Shown: piece by piece, positions 1 through 9,171 of the stretch | Layout of the letters: the number at the start of each line of letters is the position of its first letter | Numbering within the stretch: the stretch's first letter is position 1 | Assembly (NCBI GenBank): GCA_029550925.1 | Contig: JAKPGL010000059.1 | Location: 1-47,084 of the forward strand | Length of the DNA: 47,084 nucleotides | Source: Planctomycetota bacterium | Lineage (GTDB): Bacteria; Planctomycetota; Planctomycetia; Pirellulales; Thermoguttaceae | Reading direction: 5' to 3' | Notes under the pieces: generated by a model | Databases searched by the model: none | What the model was told of the DNA's origin: nothing | The model's input: only the letters and a program-made list of their open reading frames with translations | Made by a program: the position numbers and the translations under genes

Positions 1-33
1 AACTGTTGGCAAATACGTACAATCGACGACGAA

Positions 34-111
34 CCTCCTTCCGCAAACTATTGCTGGTCATCCCTGACCTCCTTAAACTATGGGACGGTTGGAACTCTAA
101 GCGGAAGGAGG
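34..111. repeat. 11-base perfect inverted repeat with T-rich flank
   Basis: CCTCCTTCCGC at 34-44 is the exact reverse complement of GCGGAAGGAGG at 101-111, and CTTTATTTTT follows. The loop of 56 bases is long for a simple rho-independent terminator. It could be a terminator of a gene left of the window or a small hairpin element; its 78-base span is close to the other hairpin elements seen here. Confidence 0.5.
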
Positions 112-137
112 CTTTATTTTTGGCTCCTTGTCAAGAG

Positions 138-157
138 CAACTCTGGGTAAACTCCAG
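138..157. repeat. 20-base repeat shared with 43961-43980
   Basis: CAACTCTGGGTAAACTCCAG occurs here and identically at 43961-43980. Its core CTGGGTAAACTCCAG also occurs inverted inside a hairpin near 43768. The core is an imperfect palindrome (CTGG...CCAG). Role unknown; see the promoter at 43992. Confidence 0.7.
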
Positions 158-300
158 TTTATTTTTGGTTGGAACAACGTATTCTAAATGAGTTCCCCGT
201 AACGAGGCAAAACATTCGCGGCTGTTTGGGGGAAAGCATTAAGGTCAGGGGGAGCTATTTCGGGATCGCCCCCAGCAACCCAAACAAGGAGTAGCATTGC

Positions 301-1104
301 ATGAGCGGCAAAGAACCGATCGGGATAGGTATTCATGGAGCGGCGGGTCGGATGGGTCGGCGTTTGGTGGCCTTGGCCGTCGAGGACCCCCAACTGCGTC
401 TGGCGGCTGCCCTGGAAGCGCCGAAACATCCACAGTTGGGGATGGATGCGGGCCGGGTGGCGGGGCTAGAGCCGATCGGCGTGGTGCTGTCGGCCGAGCT
501 GGGGTCGGCCAAGCCGCAGGTGCTTATCGACTTTTCTACGCCGGAAGCCTCCAGCCGGGTGATCCATACATGCATCGATAGGCGGATCGCCTTGGTTTTT
601 GCTACCACGGGGCTATCGACGGAGCAGATGGCCCGGCTTCGAGAGGCCGCCCAGCAGATTCCGGTCTTGCAAGCGCCGAACATGAGTCTTTCGGTCAATC
701 TGGGGATGAAGCTGGTGGAACTGGCCGCCCAGGCGCTCAAGGACCACGACGCCGATGTGGAGATCATCGAACGGCATCATCGGTTCAAGGAGGATTCGCC
801 CAGCGGCACGGCGTTGGCCTTTGGTCGGCTGATTGCTGAGAGGATGGGACAGACGCAGCACGTACACGGTCGGCAAGGTCGGCCTGGACGAAGGCGGCAT
901 GAAGAGATCGGCTATCATGCGGTCCGGGTAGGCGACGATCCGGGACAGCATACGATCGTCTTCGGCATGTTGGGCGAAGTGGTAGAGATCACGGTGCGGG
1001 CCAGCAGCCGAGATTGTTACGCCCGAGGGGCCTTGGCCGCCGCCAAATTCCTGGCCGGCAAACCCCCCGGCTGGTACTCCATGCGAGAAGTGCTCGGATT
1101 GTAG
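301..1104 (+). CDS. dapB: 4-hydroxy-tetrahydrodipicolinate reductase
   Basis: DapB reduces the product of DapA with NAD(P)H in the cytoplasm, a step toward diaminopimelate and lysine. The 267-residue product has the usual length. The N-terminal Rossmann motif GIHGAAGRMG (about residues 10-19) binds the cofactor. The family signature follows as EIIERHHRFKEDSPSGTA, giving the catalytic pair His159-His160 and Lys163, and the SGTA loop that holds substrate. The start at 301 is fixed by AAGGAG nine bases upstream. No other lysine gene is nearby, so it appears to be transcribed alone. Nothing is missing or truncated. Confidence 0.96.
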   Translation: MSGKEPIGIGIHGAAGRMGRRLVALAVEDPQLRLAAALEAPKHPQLGMDAGRVAGLEPIGVVLSAELGSAKPQVLIDFSTPEASSRVIHTCIDRRIALVFATTGLSTEQMARLREAAQQIPVLQAPNMSLSVNLGMKLVELAAQALKDHDADVEIIERHHRFKEDSPSGTALAFGRLIAERMGQTQHVHGRQGRPGRRRHEEIGYHAVRVGDDPGQHTIVFGMLGEVVEITVRASSRDCYARGALAAAKFLAGKPPGWYSMREVLGL

Positions 1105-1309
1105 CGATTCTTTTTTGGGGCCTTCTCTTGGCTGGTTCTATTCGAGATGTGTTCGGATTGTTAGTGTCCCGGCAACAACGGGAAGAAACCGAATGGATGC
1201 TGGCATAATCCCTTTCGGTAAGGTATTCTGGGATAAAACCTCTTTTTTGAGGTTTTCCAAGTGTAAGCAATGGGTTTCCCAAGGGCACTTACAAAGAAAG
1301 GCCACACCG

Positions 1310-3715
1310 ATGCAGTACGTTCGCGGAACAAACTGGCTGGTTGGGATGGTGGTTCTGGCATTGGGGCTTGGAGCGTGGCAGGAAACCCAATCGGCCGAAG
1401 GGCCGAGACATCGGAAACTCTCCGCCGTGCCGTTTACCCAGGTCAAGGTGCAGGACATTTTCTGGGCGCCCCGGATCGAAACCAATCGGAAGGTTTCGCT
1501 GCCGCACAATTTCACCTGGTGTGACCAGACGGGCCGGATTTCCAATTTTGCCAAGGCGGCCAAACTGACGCCCGGTCAATTTGAGGGCATCTATTTCAAC
1601 GATTCCGATGTCTATAAGGTGCTGGAGGGCGCCTCGTACAGTCTGGCTGATCTGCGGCAGGCGGAGTTAGAGAAAAAGGTCGATGAGGTGATCGCTCTGA
1701 TTGCGGCGGCCCAGCAACCGGACGGCTATCTGAACACCTATTACACCCTTCAAGAGCCGAACAAACGCTGGACCAACCTGCCGGTGATGCATGAGCTTTA
1801 TTGTGCGGGACATTTGTTCGAGGCGGCGGCCGCCCACTACCGGGCCACCGGTAAGAAGACGCTTTTGGATGTGGCCGTCCGGTTGGCCGACCATATTGAC
1901 GGCATTTTCGGCCCCGAGAAACGCCATGGCGTACCCGGCCACGAAGAGATCGAACTGGCCCTGGTGAAACTCTACGAAGTAACCGGCCAGGAGAAGTATT
2001 TGAAATTGGCCGAGTTCTTCCTGGATATCCGGGGCGACGAAAAGAAACGCCAAGGCGGAGACAAGCTCTACGGGCACATGTTGCAGGATCACAAGCCGAT
2101 CCGTCAGATGGACGAGGTGGTCGGTCATGCGGTGCGCATGATGTACTTGCTGTGCGGGGTGGCCGATGTCGCCGCCTACACCGGCGACGAGGGCTTCTTG
2201 CAGGCCCTGGATCGGCTGTGGAAAGATGTAACTTTATATAAGCTGTACATTACCGGCGGCATCGGCGCCCGCCATGCCGGCGAAGCCTTCGGCGACCGAT
2301 ACGAACTGCCCAATCCAAGCGCTTACTGCGAAACCTGCGCCGGAATTGGGCTGGCGCTATGGGCGCATCGGATGGCCCTGCTGCACGGAGAGGCCCAATA
2401 CGCCGATGTGCTGGAACGGGTCCTCTACAATGGATTCTTGTCCGGCGTATCGCTCCAGGGGGATAAGTTCTTCTATGTCAATCCGCTGGAATCGGCGGGC
2501 AACCACCATCGGCAACCGTTCTACCCCTGTGCCTGCTGCCCGACCAATGTAGTGCGGGTGTTGCCGTCGCTGCCGGGGTATCTCTATGCGGTGGGCCAGC
2601 AGGATTTGTACGTGAATCTTTATGTGGCCAGCCGGGCAGAGATACCGATCGGCGGCGGGAAACTAGTCGTCGAGCAACAGACCCGGTACCCCTGGGAGGG
2701 CAAAGTAGCCCTTATCCTCAGCCCGGAAAAAGAGATGGAACTAACGGTCCATTGCCGGCTGCCCGGCTGGACCGAAGGCCGACCGGTCCGGGTCCAAGTG
2801 GCCGGCCAACCGGTCGAAAAACCCCAAGTGCAAAAAGGCTATCTGGTCTTCCGCCGCAGTTGGAAGCCGGGCGACCGGATCGAGCTGGACTTCCCGATGG
2901 AGGTGGATCGGATCGAAGCGCATCCATTGGTCGAGGCGGATCGGGGCCGGGTGGCCATCCAGCGGGGGCCGATCGTCTATTGCTTCGAGGCGGTCGATAA
3001 CGGCGGCCGGGTCCGAAACATCCAACTGGCCCGAGACCCACAGTTCCAGACCGAATGGAAACCGGACCTATTGGGCGGCGTGGTGGTCATCTCGGCCAAG
3101 ACGCGGGACGGACGCACCGCGCAGGCCATCCCCTACTACGCCTGGGACCATCGGGAACCGGGCGAAATGATCGTCTGGGTGCGTCAAGACGGCAAAACCA
3201 AAAACCCCAAAACGGATGATCCGAGTTGGCAGGGTCGGCTGTATCGGCCGTTGGACCCGGACACGCTGGGCCCCTCCGAACCGCTTACTCTTATGGAAAT
3301 GGCCGAGCCGTCCGTCTCGTTTGTTGGGGTGGGAGTGCTCTCGGCCCTGAACGACGGCCTGGAACCGAAAAACTCCTGCGACCACGACATCCCCCGATTT
3401 ACCTGGTGGAACCACCTGGGTACCAAAGAATGGGTGCAGTACGATTGGCCGGAGGTGCAGACGCTGCGGGCCGTCCAAGTCTATTGGTTCGACGACGAAC
3501 CGGTCAAACGCCATTGCCGAACGCCCCAGTCGTGGCGGCTTTTGTACAAAGACGGCCAAGAGTGGAAACCGGTCCTTACCAAAGACCCTTACGGCACGGA
3601 GCCGAACAAATACCACCGGGTGCAGTTTGAACCGGTGCGGACCACGGCCCTTCGGATCGAAGTGCAACTGAAACCCAACTGGTCCGGCGGCATTTTGGAA
3701 TGGAAAGTGGAATAG
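1310..3715 (+). CDS. Secreted GH127 beta-L-arabinofuranosidase-like protein
   Basis: The product (801 residues from this start) belongs to glycoside hydrolase family 127 (old DUF1680), whose studied members cut beta-L-arabinofuranose from plant glycans. Residues 1-30 form a signal peptide (hydrophobic run ending near AWQETQSA). The metal and nucleophile cluster is visible: Glu341 and Cys343 in YCETCAG, then Cys409-Cys410 in CACCPTN, matching the Glu-x-Cys and Cys-Cys ligands of the zinc site. After the (alpha/alpha)6 core and beta domains, about residues 670-801 add a C-terminal beta domain resembling a discoidin/CBM fold (ends LRIEVQL...GILEWKVE). The frame is open from 1115, but the ATG at 1310 is preceded by AAAGAAAGG and begins the signal peptide. 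Exact substrate is uncertain. Confidence 0.9.
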   Translation: MQYVRGTNWLVGMVVLALGLGAWQETQSAEGPRHRKLSAVPFTQVKVQDIFWAPRIETNRKVSLPHNFTWCDQTGRISNFAKAAKLTPGQFEGIYFNDSDVYKVLEGASYSLADLRQAELEKKVDEVIALIAAAQQPDGYLNTYYTLQEPNKRWTNLPVMHELYCAGHLFEAAAAHYRATGKKTLLDVAVRLADHIDGIFGPEKRHGVPGHEEIELALVKLYEVTGQEKYLKLAEFFLDIRGDEKKRQGGDKLYGHMLQDHKPIRQMDEVVGHAVRMMYLLCGVADVAAYTGDEGFLQALDRLWKDVTLYKLYITGGIGARHAGEAFGDRYELPNPSAYCETCAGIGLALWAHRMALLHGEAQYADVLERVLYNGFLSGVSLQGDKFFYVNPLESAGNHHRQPFYPCACCPTNVVRVLPSLPGYLYAVGQQDLYVNLYVASRAEIPIGGGKLVVEQQTRYPWEGKVALILSPEKEMELTVHCRLPGWTEGRPVRVQVAGQPVEKPQVQKGYLVFRRSWKPGDRIELDFPMEVDRIEAHPLVEADRGRVAIQRGPIVYCFEAVDNGGRVRNIQLARDPQFQTEWKPDLLGGVVVISAKTRDGRTAQAIPYYAWDHREPGEMIVWVRQDGKTKNPKTDDPSWQGRLYRPLDPDTLGPSEPLTLMEMAEPSVSFVGVGVLSALNDGLEPKNSCDHDIPRFTWWNHLGTKEWVQYDWPEVQTLRAVQVYWFDDEPVKRHCRTPQSWRLLYKDGQEWKPVLTKDPYGTEPNKYHRVQFEPVRTTALRIEVQLKPNWSGGILEWKVE

Positions 3716-3770
3716 CAGGAAGGGGAAGTAGCAAAACAGGGGCCGAAAGGAACCGGCCAAGATAGGACCT

Positions 3771-4268
3771 ATGTCGATGGATTTTGAAAAGCGGCTTCAG
3801 AAGGCGATCGAGCGGGGCCGACGGCTGGGCGACCTGCGTGCGCAAGAAGAACTCCGGCGGCGAATGACCGAGGAAGAACTTCGGCGGTTGCACGGCCAGT
3901 ACCGAATTACGCTCAACGAACATATCGAACAATGTTTGCGGAACCTGGCCGGGCAATTGCCCGGTTTTCAGCTCGAACCGCTTGTTTCGGATCGCGGTTG
4001 GGGGGCCGCGGTCGGTCGGGATGATTTTATCCGAACCTCCAGCGGCAGCCGGGAAAACCGCTTCAGCCGACTGGAAATCTTCGTTACCCCCTGGACCCCA
4101 GCGGCGATTCTGGAACTGAAAGCCAAAGCGATCGTCCAAGACAAAGAGCTTTTCTATCGGTCCTATGGCCAACCGTTGGCCGAGGTCGATATGGAAAGCT
4201 TCCTTCAGCGGGTGGATCAGTGGGTGCTGGAGTTTGCCGAGGCCTACGCTGCCCGACCCCGACAGTAG
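3771..4268 (+). CDS. Conserved-looking hypothetical protein
   Basis: I do not recognise a named family. The 165-residue product is soluble, with no signal or membrane segment. Residues 1-60 are strongly charged and helical (many Arg/Glu pairs, likely coiled coil). A middle part contains RLEIFVTPWTPAAILELKAKA and the C-terminus is again helical. It lies 55 bases after the GH127 gene on the same strand, with AGGA close before the ATG-TCG-ATG start, so either Met could be used. A hairpin with a T run follows (4314-4336). Codon use fits its neighbours, which supports a real gene. Confidence 0.7.
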   Translation: MSMDFEKRLQKAIERGRRLGDLRAQEELRRRMTEEELRRLHGQYRITLNEHIEQCLRNLAGQLPGFQLEPLVSDRGWGAAVGRDDFIRTSSGSRENRFSRLEIFVTPWTPAAILELKAKAIVQDKELFYRSYGQPLAEVDMESFLQRVDQWVLEFAEAYAARPRQ

Positions 4269-4313
4269 CCTTCCAGACAATGGGGCTAAGAATTCCCTCT
4301 GGGGAACGAATAC

Positions 4314-4336
4314 CCTCTTGAGAGGTTTTTTCTTTT
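4314..4336 (+). terminator. Short rho-independent terminator candidate
   Basis: A small stem CCTC/GAGG (4314-4325, loop TTGA) is followed by a run of eleven T with one C. The stem is short, so termination may be partial, which would let the next gene at 4359 be cotranscribed. Confidence 0.45.
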
Positions 4337-4358
4337 TGGGCAATCGGGAGGACAGATC

Positions 4359-6266
4359 ATGGCGGCTCGTGAAGCGAACACGGGGAATCCGGCGGCATTT
4401 TTCACCCATCCAGCATCGCAACCCCCCAGTATTTTGGCCTTTTTGGGGGGGTGGATAAAAAAGGCCCCTTTCTTCAAGCGGCATACTTATCCCCATTTCA
4501 GGTGGATATGGGGAGGGTTATGGATCGGGTTCTGCCTGTTGGAAGGGATTGGCCCGGCCTTGGCGGCCTCAGAAGCGATGCCGCCGGTGGTCCAATGGAT
4601 TCCGGAGGACGCCCTTTTGGTGCTGGAGGTCCCGAATCCTCGGGAGGTGCTCGACATTGTGCTTGCTCCGGAAATCCTTCAACAGATTCAGCAATTGCCT
4701 GCCTGGAAGAATTTTGCCGCCGCACCGAATTATCGGGAGCTTCAGCAGGGGGTGCAATTTTTGGAAAAAAGCCTCCAGATCGACTGGGTGGCCGGGGTGA
4801 AAAAATTCCTCGGCGGCGGCCTGACGATTTCCGTCCATCCGAAGGAGGCCTTGCTACTAGCCGTCGATTGTGAAGACCCAGAAATGCTCCAGCAACTCCA
4901 TGAACTCCTCCGGGGTTTTGCCAGCATCGAGGCGGCCAAGCAGAAACAGGCCAACCGGGTCAAATCCACCGAATATCGAGGCCAGACCTGCTGGAGTTTC
5001 GGACCGCAGGAGGCCCATTGCTTGATCGGGCGCCGGTTGCTGTTGACCAATAAACCGGACCTGCTCAAGCAGGTGCTGGATCGGCGCGCGGACGCCAAAC
5101 TGGGCCGCTTGGCCGATTCCCCCTATTACCAGACGGCCCGCCGGGCGACGGCTGAGCCTTGCTCCGCCCGCTTGTACGCCCATCTAAAAGCCCTCCCGGG
5201 TGTGCCTCAATTGCAGAAGGTCTTGCAGACTTCTTCGGAGCCTTTGCCAGCGTTGCTCTTTACCGGAGTGGTAGAATCGCTCCGTCGATCCACCTGGTTG
5301 GCCTTGAGCCTGCGGATCGAAGGGAATCAGGCGGTGTTGCAGGCGGCTATGGACGGCAAACCTAGCGAAGAAAGCCTGGCGAAGTTTGCGATTGCCTCCG
5401 ACCCAGGCCAAGGGGCTTTGCCGCCGGTAGAAACACCACGGGTTTTGGCGTCGGTGAGTTTCTATCGGGACCTGCACGGCTTCTATGCGGCCAAAGACAA
5501 ACTGTTCCCGGAGCGGACCGGGGGACTGATCTTCTTTGAGAATATGATGGGGATCTTTTTCACTGGTCGGGATTTAACGGAAGAGGTGTTCGGCCAGTTA
5601 GGGCCGGAAGTTCGGCTGGTCGTAGCAGCTCAGGACTATGACCCGGCCATCGGTACGCCGCAGATCCAACTGCCTGCTTTTGCTGTCATTTTCCGCATGA
5701 AAGAGCCGGACAAGTTCTTCGAAATCGTTGAAGAGGCCTGGCAGAAGGCTCTGGGACTAGTGAATTTTACCCGCGGCCAGCAGGCCCTGCCTGGATTGAT
5801 CATGGATAAGGGGATACACGGCCAGACGAAATATACGGTGGCCTATTTCTCGGCCAAAGACGAGAAGGATCGCAAGGCGTTGGACGTGCGGTTCAACTTT
5901 CGGCCCACGTTGGCCCGCACCGGTCCTTACGCCATCATCAGTTCCACAGAGCAACTGGCTTGCGACCTGATCGACGCCTTGCAGAAGGAGCTGAAACAAT
6001 CGCCGACCGGCCAGACCCTACCCTTGTCCGGCGTGCATTCCGTAGCGGTAGTGCGCAGCAGCCAAATCGCTTCTCTCCTGCGTACCAACCGCGAAGCCTT
6101 GGTCCGCCAAAATATGGTCGAAAAAGGCAATAGCCGATCGGCCGCCGAAAACGAAATCGACATGCTCATTACGATCCTTGGCGTAGTGGAAAACCTCAAA
6201 CTCCAGATCGCCTCCAAAAGCGACGGCGCCCAGGCTACTTTGGAAGCCAAAGTCCAATTGCCGTAA
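4359..6266 (+). CDS. Exported protein of unknown function, DUF3352-like
   Basis: A 635-residue protein with a late hydrophobic segment at about residues 48-71 (WIWGGLWIGFCLLEGIGPALAA), read as a signal peptide or anchor after an unusual 47-residue leader. The mature part starts with PPVVQWIPEDALLVLEVPNP, the opening typical of planctomycete DUF3352-like proteins that repeat a domain of about 150 residues assessing 'P-D-x-L' strands. No catalytic motif is visible. The start at 4359 has GGGAGGA at good spacing. The leader codes through a G/C-run hairpin (4425-4468). Family assignment is by general pattern only, so function is unknown; it probably sits in the periplasm or on the membrane. Confidence 0.72.
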   Translation: MAAREANTGNPAAFFTHPASQPPSILAFLGGWIKKAPFFKRHTYPHFRWIWGGLWIGFCLLEGIGPALAASEAMPPVVQWIPEDALLVLEVPNPREVLDIVLAPEILQQIQQLPAWKNFAAAPNYRELQQGVQFLEKSLQIDWVAGVKKFLGGGLTISVHPKEALLLAVDCEDPEMLQQLHELLRGFASIEAAKQKQANRVKSTEYRGQTCWSFGPQEAHCLIGRRLLLTNKPDLLKQVLDRRADAKLGRLADSPYYQTARRATAEPCSARLYAHLKALPGVPQLQKVLQTSSEPLPALLFTGVVESLRRSTWLALSLRIEGNQAVLQAAMDGKPSEESLAKFAIASDPGQGALPPVETPRVLASVSFYRDLHGFYAAKDKLFPERTGGLIFFENMMGIFFTGRDLTEEVFGQLGPEVRLVVAAQDYDPAIGTPQIQLPAFAVIFRMKEPDKFFEIVEEAWQKALGLVNFTRGQQALPGLIMDKGIHGQTKYTVAYFSAKDEKDRKALDVRFNFRPTLARTGPYAIISSTEQLACDLIDALQKELKQSPTGQTLPLSGVHSVAVVRSSQIASLLRTNREALVRQNMVEKGNSRSAAENEIDMLITILGVVENLKLQIASKSDGAQATLEAKVQLP

Positions 6267-6306
6267 GTTACTCCACGAGAGAAACTGCTCCCACCGACAG
6301 GACCGC

Positions 6307-6319
6307 CGTCTGTCAGACG
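6307..6319. repeat. Isolated GTCTG-type palindrome
   Basis: CGTCTGTCAGACG is a perfect palindrome around one base, sitting between two genes. It is a single copy of the family arrayed at 9172-9400. Confidence 0.6.
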
Positions 6320-6408
6320 ATAACGGGGCGGGTGTACCCCCAAAGCCGCTTCCCGGCGAAACGTGGTTCGGAAGCCCGAAGCATTTCCATTGCGATGAGG
6401 AGCCTTTC

Positions 6409-7767
6409 ATGGCCCAAACGTCTTCTTCTCCGTCGCCGCTCCAGGATGCCTGGCAACTGTTTGATCCGGCCGAGGGGTGGAACCTAAAATGGGCCGGGCA
6501 TCTTTTACGCCGGGTCGGTTTCGGTCCCACCTGGCCAGAACTCCAAAAGGCCCTTTCGCAAGGACCGCAAAAGACCGTCGATTCCCTATTCCAGCCCGTT
6601 CCCGAGGCGGAGGCATTCAACGCCCAGATGGACCAGTGGGACTCCTCGGCCACCACGCTCCCAGCCCTGCGGGCCTGGCAGCTTCGGCGCATGCTGGAAA
6701 CGCCTCAGCCGCTGGTGGAAAAGATGACCCTTTTCTGGCAGAGTCATCTGGCCTTGGGTAATGTGCGTAATGTGCCGCCGCCGTTGATCCGGGACTATCT
6801 TCGGACGATTCGGCGTCATGCCCTGGGCCGATTGGACCAGCTTTTGCAGGCCGTAGTGCTTCAGCCGGCCATGCTCCTTTCCCACGGCGCAGAGGCCAAT
6901 CGGAAGGCCCGGCCCAGCGAACACTTCGCCCATGTGCTCCTGGAACATTTTACCGTTGGGCCGGGCGCTTTTACAGAAAAAGATGTTCAAGAGACGGCCA
7001 GGGCCCTGACCGGCCGCTTTGTACTCCGGGACGAATTGCGATTCATCGAGCGGGAGTACGACGACGGGCCGAAAACCCTTTTCGGCCAAACTGGTCCCAT
7101 CGGGGCGGAGGAACTTTTCTCCCTGCTTGCCCGGCAGCCGGCCACGGCCAAAGCAATCGCCCGTAAACTCTACCGATTCTTTATTTCCGAGGCGGAAGAG
7201 CCGGCCGAGGCGTTGCTGCAACCCCTGGCCGAGCGATTGATCCAGGGGCAGACGATCGGCCAAGTGGTGGAAACAATGGTTCGGTCCAAGTGTTTTTTTT
7301 CCCCAGCGGCGTATCGTCGTCGGGTGAAAGGCCCGGTGGAATGGGCCTTGGGGCTGCTGCGGCCCATGGAGACCCTTGTGCCCACAGAACCGTTAGGCCA
7401 TGCTCTGGTGGAACTAGGCCAAGCTCTGGGCGAACCGCCTACCCCGGCCGGTTGGTCCGACGGCGCTCATTGGATCACCCCGGCCCTGCTTTTGCTCCGG
7501 GGCAAATGGGCCCAGCAGTTTTGGGCCTCCGGCAGCCCGTTCGGCCAGAAGCTCGACCCGGTCGGCCTGGCCCAGCGCCATGGCGCCAGTGCTCCATCCG
7601 CCCAGGCCGAGTTCCTACTCCAGCTTTACCTCCAAGGGGATATGCCAGCCGAAATGCGAAACAAATTGCTCCGGGAGAGCCAGTCGGCCGGTCGTCAGAC
7701 CAGCGCCGACGCCCTCCGCCGCTTATGCCAAACCTTGGCGTTGCTCCCGGAGTTCCAGTTGGTTTGA
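6409..7767 (+). CDS. DUF1800 family protein
   Basis: The 452-residue product matches the DUF1800 pattern: an early HLLRRVGFGPTWPEL motif (about residues 28-42), then a helix-rich body with ...MTLFWQSHLAL, LLEHFTVGPGAFTEKDVQETARALTG and KLYRFFISEAEEP, all typical of the family. These proteins are common in planctomycetes and nearly always precede a DUF1501 protein, as here. Biochemical function is unestablished. No signal peptide is visible. GAGGAG seven bases before the ATG fixes the start. The DUF1501 gene follows after 103 bases on the same strand, so the two are probably cotranscribed and act together, probably at the cell surface. Confidence 0.9.
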   Translation: MAQTSSSPSPLQDAWQLFDPAEGWNLKWAGHLLRRVGFGPTWPELQKALSQGPQKTVDSLFQPVPEAEAFNAQMDQWDSSATTLPALRAWQLRRMLETPQPLVEKMTLFWQSHLALGNVRNVPPPLIRDYLRTIRRHALGRLDQLLQAVVLQPAMLLSHGAEANRKARPSEHFAHVLLEHFTVGPGAFTEKDVQETARALTGRFVLRDELRFIEREYDDGPKTLFGQTGPIGAEELFSLLARQPATAKAIARKLYRFFISEAEEPAEALLQPLAERLIQGQTIGQVVETMVRSKCFFSPAAYRRRVKGPVEWALGLLRPMETLVPTEPLGHALVELGQALGEPPTPAGWSDGAHWITPALLLLRGKWAQQFWASGSPFGQKLDPVGLAQRHGASAPSAQAEFLLQLYLQGDMPAEMRNKLLRESQSAGRQTSADALRRLCQTLALLPEFQLV

Positions 7768-7870
7768 GCCGCCCACGTTAGAGGGCGTTTGGGGGGTATG
7801 GATAAATAGGCAAAAAACCTGGGGACTACCGTCCCCGGCTAAGAGAAACCAATCCATAAAGGACCTGGTT

Positions 7871-9169
7871 ATGCGTCCAAACCACTCTCCTTCAACCGCT
7901 CCGTGGCATACCCGAAATGGTTCGGTCCAGGCCGCCCCGGTGGACCGACGGCGGTTTTTAATCCAATTGGGCGGCGGTTTGGCCGCGGCGATGGTCGGCC
8001 CGACCGGACGGGTTTGGCCCAATACCTCCGAAACGGCTTCGACGCCGCGGACTGACCCGGACAAGCAGGACCGGGTGCTGGTGGTCTTGCAAATGACCGG
8101 CGGCAACGACGGCTTGAATACGGTCGCACCGTATGAGGATGATGTGTATGGCCGGAGTCGGCCCACGTTGCGGCTTCGGCCCAGCGAGGTGCATCGGCTG
8201 GCCGACGGACTGGGGCTGCACCCAGAAATGAAAGAGGCGGCCCGGCTGTTTCACGAAGGCCGACTTGCCCTTGTCCAGGGAGTGGGCTATCCGAACTCCG
8301 ACCGGAACCATCCCGAGGCCATGCGCGATTGGCAAACCGGTCGGGTACCGGGCGTCCATACGCCCACCGGTTGGCTGGGCCGAGCCGCTGACCTGCTCCT
8401 GCAACAAAATCCCTTCTCTCTGCCAGCCGTCTTCGTGGGCCGAATCGAAATCCCCTTTACCCTCCGGGCGCAGACGGCGGTGGTCCCCAGCCTGGCTCAA
8501 TACCCGGATGTCCCCCTACCGATCAAGAACCTTGAAAAGCTGGGGCTGCCAATGGCCGCTACCGCCGCCGATACCCCCCTGGAAGACTTTGCCAGCCGAA
8601 GCTGCCGCCAGGCGATCCAAATGGCAGAAAAACTCCAAAAATCGGCGGCTTCCCCTTCGCGGACGGAATATCCCCGGTTTGGTTTGGCCCAGGATTTACA
8701 GGTAGTAGCCCGGTTGCTCCGAGCCGGTCTGGGCATACGGATTTTCTACGTCGAACTGGGCGGGGGCGGCCTTGGCGGCTTCGATACGCACGCCCATCAG
8801 GCCGCCAACCATGGAGCCTTGCTCCGGGAGTTTTCCGCCTCGGTCGCTGCCTGGGCCGAGGACCTGGCCAAAGACCATACCCTGGACCGGGTCCTGCTGA
8901 TGACCTTTTCGGAATTTGGCCGAACGGTGCGGGAAAACGGGCGTCGCGGCACCGACCACGGCGCAGCCCAACCGATCTTTCTGGTGGGCGGCCGAATTCG
9001 GCCCGGCCTGATCGGCCCCGCTCCCAACCTGGCCGACCTGGATGCCGACGCCCCCAAACCGCAGACCGATTTCCGCAGTCTCTACCGAACCGTTCTTCAA
9101 GACTGGCTCGGCCTGAAGGCCAAAACCGTGCTCGGCGCCGACTGGCCCCCAGCCCCCATCCTCTCGTAA
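7871..9169 (+). CDS. DUF1501 family protein with Tat signal
   Basis: DUF1501 proteins resemble the alkaline phosphatase/sulfatase fold and are exported; their substrate is unknown. The 432-residue product starts with a twin-arginine signal: Arg26-Arg28 in DRRRFLIQLGGGLAAAMVG. Body motifs include VVLQMTGGNDGLNTVAPYEDDVY, GYPNSDRNHPEAMRDWQTG, LGGGGLGGFDTHAHQ and TFSEFGRTVRENGRRGTDHGAAQP, all diagnostic. The His/Asp residues of the last two could bind metal. The frame is open upstream, but the ATG at 7871 follows AAGGA and begins the Tat signal. It is paired with the DUF1800 gene. A palindrome array starts immediately after the stop codon. Confidence 0.92.
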   Translation: MRPNHSPSTAPWHTRNGSVQAAPVDRRRFLIQLGGGLAAAMVGPTGRVWPNTSETASTPRTDPDKQDRVLVVLQMTGGNDGLNTVAPYEDDVYGRSRPTLRLRPSEVHRLADGLGLHPEMKEAARLFHEGRLALVQGVGYPNSDRNHPEAMRDWQTGRVPGVHTPTGWLGRAADLLLQQNPFSLPAVFVGRIEIPFTLRAQTAVVPSLAQYPDVPLPIKNLEKLGLPMAATAADTPLEDFASRSCRQAIQMAEKLQKSAASPSRTEYPRFGLAQDLQVVARLLRAGLGIRIFYVELGGGGLGGFDTHAHQAANHGALLREFSASVAAWAEDLAKDHTLDRVLLMTFSEFGRTVRENGRRGTDHGAAQPIFLVGGRIRPGLIGPAPNLADLDADAPKPQTDFRSLYRTVLQDWLGLKAKTVLGADWPPAPILS

Positions 9170-9171
9170 CG

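Larger units (their letters stand above)
1..300. other. Intergenic left edge of window, upstream of dapB
   Basis: No convincing gene. A 61-codon open frame at 6-191 has no ribosome site and spans an inverted repeat, so I do not call it. The stretch holds an 11-base inverted repeat (34-111), a 20-base repeat shared with the island near 44 kb (138-157), and the dapB ribosome site AAGGAG about 10 bases before 301. The motif TTTATTTTTGG occurs twice (about 113-123 and 158-168). Confidence 0.6.

Noticed and set aside
6-191. 61-codon frame at the left edge
   Set aside because: Spans both arms of the inverted repeat at 34-111 and has no ribosome site.
3576-4496. 306-codon minus-strand open frame
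   Set aside because: Overlaps the GH127 end, the 3771 gene and the next start; no domain or ribosome site.
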